DNA from: Rosa chinensis | Taxonomy: Eukaryota; Streptophyta; Magnoliopsida; Rosales; Rosaceae | Length of the DNA stretch: 64,000 nucleotides | Direction: 5' to 3' | NCBI RefSeq assembly: GCF_002994745.2 | Contig: NC_037088.1 | Coordinates: forward strand, 2,919,001 to 2,983,000 | Part shown: positions 57,347 through 64,000 of the stretch, piece after piece | How positions within the stretch are numbered: the stretch's first letter is position 1 | Layout of the letters: every line of letters starts with the position of its first letter | The notes under the pieces: generated by a model | The model's input: only the letters and a program-made list of their open reading frames with translations | What the model was told of the DNA's origin: nothing | Databases searched by the model: none | Program-made: the position numbers and the translations under genes

Positions 57347-57703
57347 ATTGAAACACCAGCATGATTTGGAGGGTAAACGAAACATGTAGGTCTAAATCGA
57401 ACAATACTTGGATATATCAAATTTTTCAGGGAATGATTATCAGAACCAAAATTCAGACGCATACGTTTTTCTTGTAACTCTGACCAAGAGACAAAACTCA
57501 AATCACTTGACAAAACCCAAAATCCTTTCTTAATTTGTCTTTTTTATGTTGAGGATCAACGTCAATATTTTAAGGTGAAGTTGAGCCAGTTTGGATGGCA
57601 ACCAACAATGACTAACCGCCAAACGCTGCCAACCTAATTCCTAGGAAGACCAAAAATAATGGTGCAGATAGAAATAAGAAAGAAAACAAGAAGAAGGGAG
57701 AAT

Positions 57704-57740
57704 AAAAAAAAAAAAAAAGGCCGGGGGGGGGGGGGGGGTG
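57704..57740. repeat. A-run followed by a G-run
   Basis: About 15 A, then GGCC and 17 G, then T and GGGG. This may be a true homopolymer insertion or a sequencing or assembly artefact. Confidence 0.8.
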
Positions 57741-57749
57741 GGGCGCGGC

Positions 57750-58480
57750 GCCAGAGAAAGGTGTAGAATAGTACATATCATAAATTTTTTTATTTCTTTT
57801 ACTCGTTGGAGGCTTGGAGCTCATGCTTATATTACCATCTACGTAGTTTCTCACTAGCCATTGAAAACTCAAAAATTAATCTTCTAATCTCAATAACATC
57901 TCATACTTCTCTTCTCAAAAAAGAAAAAGAAAAAATTCTCATACTTTTCTCCATTATAAATCACATATGTGATTTGACCATTTTAAAAATAACTTCAAGA
58001 CAATTCGTTTCTCTTTATATGCAAAGGAATCGAAAGAATGAAATAAAAAAGGATCGAAGCTAAGGTATATATTTCACTGAAGATTTAGTTTCTTTATCAA
58101 GTGTTTTGCCTGTAGTTTCAACAACCATTCACGTTTGGTGTATGCAAAGAAACGAGATACTTCTTGTAGTAAATAGTAATATGAAAAATGACAAACTTCA
58201 TTCCTTTTGAGATGCCGACACTTGCATACCATGTGTTAGTATCCACTAAAATCTTGAATTGAAATACTTTTCTTCTTTTCATGTTCATTCTAGAATCTAC
58301 ATAGCATTGTCTTATAATTATCACATGATTCATACCATGTAGGCGGCATTGTCAGTCCTTTTACTAGGCTCTAGTGCTCTACATATAAACTTGTATGATG
58401 TACATTAGGAAGATACATAACAATACTCATTAATCAGTTTCTGTAAAAGAAAATATACGGTATTTTCGTGAATTATATTA
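57750..58480. other. Intergenic, no recognised gene
   Basis: AT-rich, with short unconvincing frames only. Confidence 0.5.
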
Positions 58481-59219
58481 GTCTGTCTTGGTCATAATAA
58501 AAGTAGTATTTCGTGAGTCTCTAGAGCTTGCATGTCACTACAAAAAGTCTTCCCGGAAAGTTCGAAACCTTCCGGGATACTCATGATTTTCCCCGGAAAT
58601 AACCAGAGTAAAAGAGCAAGCAGATCAACTCCTTCAAGAATTATCTCATCATTGCCTTTCAGATCAGCAAACAGCTGCAACGATAAGTAGGTTCCTAAGC
58701 TAGAACTAGAACTCACCCTGTGCTGTGTTATCACATGAACAGTACGGATGAACCGTGGCCCCCTGCCTTGATCAGCGGCCCAATCAGGATCATACGCTTG
58801 CCCGAATGTTATTTTCTGATTTCTAAAATTGATAATGCTAAGTTTATTTAGCAATACCCATGAGTACGATGATGAAATCAATACTTAGAGTCTTAGACCC
58901 AGTAAAACCCAGATTTCTAAATTCTGATAATCACATTAAACAACAAAACCCAGAAAACGAACCAGGAAATATATTCGATCACTAAACCCACCTCTGTAAC
59001 ATACGGCATCAAACGATTCTCACTCAATTACAACAATTTACAAGACAAACAACTAAAAGAAAAAAACTTATTTACCCCCAGAAGCTAAAACAAGAAGGCA
59101 TCATAAGAAATTTGTTTGTGATTCGTTTGATATTTATAAATATTACATATGACAGCAACTCCGGAAGTAGTGATGATGATGATCTGAACAATTGGACCAG
59201 CTGAAACTGAAGAATGAAT

Positions 59220-59429
59220 CTACCTGGTGGTGGTGCTGCAAAGCAAACAATCCAAGATCCTACGCCAGAGATGGCGGACACGTGGGTAGACCCTATTCGT
59301 GTAGGTTCTGGATTCCGACATTAGATCCTCCATGGTCTCCACAAACGGGTTTAAGCTTCGGAGCGGCGGAACGTAAAGAGTCAGAGGCACCGCCGAGAAA
59401 GCCACCGTGAAAAACAACTGCAGAAACAT
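59220..59429 (-). CDS. Small conserved plant hydrophobic protein, 69 aa (function unknown)
   Basis: The minus-strand frame starts MFLQLFFTVAFSAVPLTLY, a hydrophobic N-terminus that could be a signal anchor, followed by VPPLRSLNPFVETMEDLMSE and a basic half (SRTYTNRVYPRVRHLWRRIL) ending DCLLCSTTTR. I recall near-identical short proteins in many angiosperms, annotated as uncharacterised. The gene has a good context: TATAAAA at 59711-59717 on the minus strand, about 280 bases before the ATG, and a GA/CT-rich 5'UTR (59516-59545) between. No intron is needed. The function is unknown; membrane association is inferred from the N-terminus. Confidence 0.7.
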   Translation of the reverse strand: MFLQLFFTVAFSAVPLTLYVPPLRSLNPFVETMEDLMSESRTYTNRVYPRVRHLWRRILDCLLCSTTTR

Positions 59430-59710
59430 CTCCGCTCTTATCTTCTAACGAGACTGATCAAAACCCAATTTCCCAAGTCAATTAGAGCCAAAAGGGTCTT
59501 AAAGATTTGATACAGAGACAGAGAGAGAGAGAGACAGAGAGAGAGGCAAAATGTTCTGGAAGGAGGAAGAAGATTTGGGAAGAAAAGAAGAGGAATGGAT
59601 GGATAGATGGGCAGAAGGGACTGGTAGTTGGGTTTTTGTGGGGTTGTGAGTGCCTGACCTGGTGATCAGAAATGTGCAGAGCTGTACTGTCACTGTTCGA
59701 TGAGTCACGC

Positions 59711-59717
59711 TTTTATA
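59711..59717 (-). promoter_or_regulatory. TATA box of the 69-aa protein gene
   Basis: The minus strand reads GCTATAAAAGCG. The distance to the ATG fits a 5'UTR of about 250 bases. Confidence 0.6.
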
Positions 59718-60232
59718 GCAGAGGGTATAAGAAAAGAAGTAACTAGCACATTTTAAGGGGAAAATTCTAGCAAAGGTTTCATGAGTAACTCCAGGTGCTG
59801 GATACGTCCACAATCCCAAATTGGTATGATAGTCATCTTCAATTTCTACTTTTCTCCTTATCAAAACAAACCGGGTTACGTATTAGATAATCATCAGTCG
59901 ATGCTGATCCTACATTTTATTTCCTATTTTGTTTGTTATACCGTATTTTTCCTGGAGTCAATTTCTGCGTTAATTTCTCATCCTAAGCATAGTAAAAACT
60001 AAGTAGTAGATAGATATTATATTAAACTAAGAAATATATTTTATTTAATGTCTAATGAGTGGACATAGCTTTACGTATTACTGCGGGTACTAACATATCT
60101 TCTTATCTGTTTATCCAGATAGCAGCGAAATGGTATGTAATGGTCATTCTTGCGTGAGATGAATAATATTGCTGCCCTTTTAGGTTTGATTCAAATATAC
60201 ACACGCACGCGCAAGGCCCTTTTAGTGAGAGA

Positions 60233-60353
60233 TTCTTTTTTTTTTTGGTCATTTTTATGGATCGATTATTAGGCTAACTTTTCGATCATATATTAAAATC
60301 TCTACCATTCAGTTTTTAGGTCTGTATAGGGTTTATATATATATATATATATA
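60233..60353. repeat. Partial foldback MITE next to a (TA)n run
   Basis: Text such as CTACCATTCAGTTTTTAGGTC matches one arm of the neighbouring foldback elements but has no partner arm. It ends in a TA run (60334-60353). Confidence 0.6.
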
Positions 60354-60355
60354 CA

Positions 60356-60750
60356 GATCCTATCCAGAGCGGAGCTCCGGTTTGAAATTAATGTGTGAAG
60401 TTCGAGTTTTGAGTCACTTTTCGGTCGCATATCCACATCTCGACCGTTCAATTTTTAGGTACTAGTGTATAGATCATCTCTGCAAATTTTCAGCCAAATT
60501 AATGATTGTTAAGATATCTAACTCTCTTAAATCAATGGACGGACTAAATCTGTCAACCTGGACCGTACTAGCTTTAAGGTAGTAATCAATGCCATAACGA
60601 TCATCATTTTGGCTGAACATTTGCAGAGATGATCTATACACTAGTACCTAAAAACTGAACGGTCGATATGTGGATATGGGACACAAAAGTGACCCAAAAC
60701 TCGAACTTCACGCGTTAATTTTCAAAGCGGAGCTCCGCTCTGGATAAGGT
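60356..60750. mobile_element. Foldback MITE A, about 395 bp
   Basis: Both halves are inverse copies for at least 150 bases. TATCCAGAGCGGAGCTCCG begins each end, and AGGTACTAGTGTATAGATCA occurs in both arms. It lies between a TA run on the left and a GT/TA run on the right. Confidence 0.85.
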
Positions 60751-60792
60751 CTGTGTGTGTGTGTGTGTATATATATATATACACACACACGC
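60748..60792. repeat. Compound (GT)n(TA)n(CA)n microsatellite
   Basis: A simple repeat that separates MITE A from the GC-rich element C and can itself fold. Confidence 0.9.
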
Positions 60793-60794
60793 GC

Positions 60795-61167
60795 GGAGAG
60801 GATCGAGAGCGGACGTCCGCACTTTCGCTAAATTGAGGACGTTGATGTTGTAGCTAGGCTCGGGGCTCGATGAAGAGGCGGGGCATGCCGGACGGAGGCC
60901 AGGGGTCGGACAGACCGGTCTGCAGTAGGGTGGAGTCGCTGGCGACGAGGTTGCAACGCTGCATGTTCCGTTGCAGTTGCAGGTCGGGTCGCCCCATAAA
61001 CCTGCAACCCCGACCTCCTCCAACCTCAATCGCTGCCCAGACGCGTCTAGGAAGCCTCCGGCCTCTGTCAAGCAAGCTCCGCGCTGCCATCACTGCCTGG
61101 AACAGCCTGTTGCGTCGCCGTCCGCACTTTAGCGAAAGTACAGACGTCCGTTGTAGATCAGGCCTCT
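60795..61167. mobile_element. GC-rich small element with inverted ends
   Basis: The ends carry inverse copies around CGGACGTCCGCACTTTCGC and its partner (CGGACGTCTGTACTTTCGC). The 300-bp core is strikingly GC-rich against AT-rich surroundings and open in several frames, with no recognised protein. A captured gene piece in a small Pack-type element is the best guess. Confidence 0.6.
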
Positions 61168-61189
61168 ATATATATACATATATAGGGTC

Positions 61190-61592
61190 CTTCCACTGAG
61201 GGATCCATTTTTTGGCCATTTTAAGAGATCTCTTATGGAACCCACTTTTCGATTGCATTTCAGTATCTTGACCATTAAGTTTTTATGTCCTAATGTATAG
61301 ATCACTTATGCAAAGTTTCAGCTAAATCAGTGATCATTAAGATATCAAACTAGATTAAATAAATTGATGAAACAAATCTGTCAAACTTGAATCATTCATA
61401 CTTATAATCTTAAATTGTTGTTTTGAATGCCTTAACGATAATCAATTTGGCTGAAAATTTTCAGAAGTGATCTACACATTAGGACCTAAAAACTGAACAG
61501 TTGAGATGCCAAAATATGATCGAATAGTTGGTCTAATGCCCTATCTCTAAAAAGACCAATAAAAAGGGGTCCCTCTCTAGAATGGCCTTGAT
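61190..61592. mobile_element. Foldback MITE B, about 400 bp
   Basis: The two arms are inverse but more diverged than in element A; shared words include GTCCTAATGTATAGATCACT. The middle text (AAGATATC, GAATGCCTTAACGAT) is related to MITE A, so both belong to one family. Confidence 0.8.
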
Positions 61593-61599
61593 ATTTATA

Positions 61600-63540
61600 T
61601 ATATAAATGATTTCGATTGTTTTACACAAAAAATTTGTTTATTTCTTTTATAAAAGCGAGATTACATATTATAATTAACTTTCAGTAACACATGAAATCA
61701 ATTACTACAATGAAAAATAATGTTCTCGCTCTCATCATGGGAGCGTCGTCTAGGGTTGGCCCATCACCCCTTCAGTTCAGATCAGCTTATCGATCTACCG
61801 GTCTACCGGTTATTGGTGATAGTAGGCTTGCCTTTCCACTGCTCTTATGCGTCGAGTTCTCTCCTCTCCAATGTAAATTTCCTTTCGGAATTTATTAAGG
61901 ATGAGTAGCCTAGTTGGTGCAGATTCTCAGCAAGTTCTTTTCATGGATTGGTCGGCGTTGTTGGGTGGACTGAACACATATTGGATCGTTTTGATCCAGT
62001 CTTTTCTTGTCGTTCATCTTGGTAATTAAAGGTAGTGGCGAATCTAGGAATGAAACTTCGGGGGCAGGGGGGGGGGGCTTAGGTTTCTTAATGGAAGTGA
62101 GCCTTGCTCCTCAAATGCATATCTATATAGAACTAACTTTCAAAAACCACAATATTACATGCACTGCAATAAGAGAAAAGAAAAAAAAAATACTTCAAAG
62201 CAGCAGCTTGCTCAATTATTAAGTAGATTTCAGCCTTTAAACAAAGCTTTCCAAATAGGCTTCAACGGGATCATCAAGAATTCAAGATAGCTATAGCTCT
62301 CCGCCCCTGAGACCATGTTAGTATATGTTTGATGTATGTTGGCATTCCTAATACAAAAGCTAGAATCATAGGTCTACTAGAGTTATCAAGTGTAAATTGG
62401 AAGAGATATATGGTCATACAGTGCTCTAGCTGACTCTTTGAAGCACTCCAGGTAAGAGCATATGCATTTGCATTTCATAAAGGTCAACCTACATGCATAT
62501 TGGGATTGCAATTTGTTCTGCAATCCCCGTCAGGTCAAGTTGTGGGATATTGTTTCTTCTTTTTCATGTTTTGTGCACATTCATTAGTTGCGTCTTAAAA
62601 AGATATTTCACTACATAATTTGTTCTGTTAAGTCGTATCGTCTTCATTAAAAATAATAGAATCATGTTTACTTGTTGAATATCTTTTAAGGCTAAAAAAT
62701 CTTTTTATGATGTGTTCCTTCCATATTAGGAGTCAATTAGGCTTTGAAGTCTTTATTGCCCAAGGTCTTAGGGGGAGTCTAAAATATATATATACAACGT
62801 GTATAACCATTCATCATGGGACTTTTTGAGCGTATAAGTTTTGTGCATCTATTGAGTAAAAGTTTTCTCCATTAACGTAGTGAGAAACCCTGTGCTTCAA
62901 ATTCGAGTCTATGAAAGGTTTAAGTAGATCATTGAGTCAAACACATTCATCATTCATTACATTCTTCACATCAAGTGCTCTCGAGGTCAGTTGGAGTCGT
63001 TGATGTGCGTACAAGGTTGAAGGTTGAGGTAAGCATCTATCAACAAGTGAAGACAGTTCAAAGGTGGTGAAGATCTACAAGAACATGATCAGACAATCTA
63101 TTAGTGTGTCTAGTAAGTAAGCCGAGGTCAGAGCTTTGAGTTGTTTGTAAAGAACTTGTATTCTTTCATTTAGTGATTTGTTTTCATTAGAGTTTTTAAC
63201 CTTAAAGGCCCTGCAATTGTTTTCCTCATTTTTGAGGTTTTTACTGCGCAAACAATTCTGCTCTCTTGGTTGCTTGTGTGTTTGTGATTATCTTGGTTTG
63301 CCTAGTTATCTTGCTGCTGTTTTGGGATCCATACCTGTGTTTCAATCCTGAGTATTGTCTGTTACGTTTTGAATTGAAAGTGTGATTTCTGTGAGAATAG
63401 CCTATTCAACCCCCCAGACATATTTGTTCCATCCTAGTATTTTCAGACCATCATAGATTCATCATTCATAGAATTAGTGTAAAGAATTTCGGCATAAGGT
63501 ATTATTAACAGCAAAGAATTTCAACTACACAGCAATGTAA
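61600..63540. other. Intergenic; possible retroelement remnants
   Basis: 62046-62082 has CTTCGGGGGCAGG and a run of G. 63180-63420 has LTR-like text ending CCTATTCAACCCCCC, which resembles the start of copia interiors. No complete element or gene could be supported. Confidence 0.4.
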
Positions 63541-63559
63541 AAAGAAAAATTATCTACAA

Positions 63560-63700
63560 ATTAATATGAGCTAAAAATTCAAGCCCACATAAACAATGCA
63601 AAGAATTTCAATTAATATGAGCTATAAATTCAAGCCCACAGAAACAATGCAAAGAGTTTCAATTAATATGAGCTACAAATTCAAGCCCACCGAAACAAAA
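63560..63700. repeat. 51-bp tandem repeat, nearly three copies
   Basis: ATTAATATGAGCTA starts at 63560, 63611 and 63662, each followed by AAATTCAAGCCCAC and AAACAATGCAAAG, except that the third copy is incomplete. Confidence 0.92.
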
Positions 63701-64000
63701 TTAAATTGTGAACAAAACGATAGGAATAAATCCAGATAAGAGAAAAACGCACTAGTTCAAGATACAAAATCACATCAACAAAGCTACTTCAAACAAACCA
63801 ATCAAGCTATTGTTTTATGATTTTCGTGCTTCCTCTGTTCCTCATAACTTTTAGGTTAGTGAATTACTGAATTTTGCACTGCACTTGAGATTGAGAAAAG
63901 GCTTGAATGATCGATCATTAGTTCATTACTAATATAGATGATACAGCTGAAATTCGTGGGAGCCTTTTACCTGAGTTCTATAATAATGTTTACTTGCTAG

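Noticed and set aside
57612..57872. Minus-strand frame with a proline run and phenylalanine runs
   Set aside because: It is produced by the G-run and A-run; low complexity.
58492..58881. A 129-codon minus-strand frame
   Set aside because: There is no recognised domain or promoter, and the text has no family words; it is kept only as a possibility.
62035..62311. hAT MITE starting near GTAGTGGCGAATC and ending CCGCCCCTG
   Set aside because: The ends look similar to hAT MITEs, but the flanks do not show a matching 8-bp duplication.
62400..63420. Copia LTR
   Set aside because: LTR-like text is present near 63180-63420, but no second LTR, primer site or clear ends could be found.

Overview
This window is nuclear DNA from a flowering plant, most likely a eudicot. 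The genes have short exons and AT-rich introns, and the closest relatives I recognise by eye are plant proteins. A placement in Rosaceae is only a guess. There is no bacterial, organellar or CRISPR signal. Four or five ordinary genes lie in a background dominated by transposable elements, many of them nested inside one another with target-site duplications (TSDs) that can still be read.

1-8,700: a 7.13-kb CACTA (En/Spm-type) transposon (582-7712, TSD TTG). It carries minus-strand pieces of a captured bHLH transcription-factor gene and a dynamin-related fragment. Nested in it is a long-terminal-inverted-repeat (TIR) element (2675-5914) with a receptor-kinase fragment. Nested in that is a 1.77-kb hAT element (4137-5905, TSD GGTAAACT) with a chloroplast co-chaperonin fragment and a broken BED zinc finger.

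8,700-26,100: a tandem duplication of a mitochondrial ADP/ATP carrier gene. Copy 1 (CDS 10718-12327) and copy 2 (CDS 18761-20368) each encode 385 residues in three coding exons behind a 5'UTR intron. The duplication breakpoint falls inside the first untranslated exon, so copy 2 sits behind the old 3' flank of copy 1. The 3' flank of copy 1 has been opened by a degenerate LINE (with its own MITE), and that of copy 2 by a 4.8-kb insertion rich in an AAAGCTACT-like repeat.

26,870-35,040: a solo LTR (TSD GTTTG), itself split by two later insertions. One is a young 4.3-kb non-autonomous LTR element (27422-31726, TSD ACCCA) that has gag but no pol and carries a spliced antisense ORF. The other is a 2.65-kb solo LTR (31769-34417, TSD CCAGC).

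35,040-43,200: gene-poor DNA with a 162-bp tandem duplication, microsatellites and a LINE-like 3' end.

43,200-52,100: two real plus-strand genes. One is a BIG BROTHER-type RING E3 ubiquitin ligase (245 aa, seven coding exons, one GC-AG intron). The other encodes a 415-aa protein that resembles plant proteins annotated as TPX2-related.

52,100-64,000: a LINE-like sequence split by a solo LTR (54290-56037, TSD CGGTG), a hAT MITE (56948-57346, TSD ATTGAAAC), a small minus-strand gene for a 69-aa conserved hydrophobic protein, a cluster of foldback elements in TA/GT microsatellites, and a 51-bp tandem repeat at the end.

The genes do not form a pathway. What the window shows best is the layered history of insertions, gene capture and promoter replacement. 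Family names come from sequence patterns recognised by eye; no database search was run.
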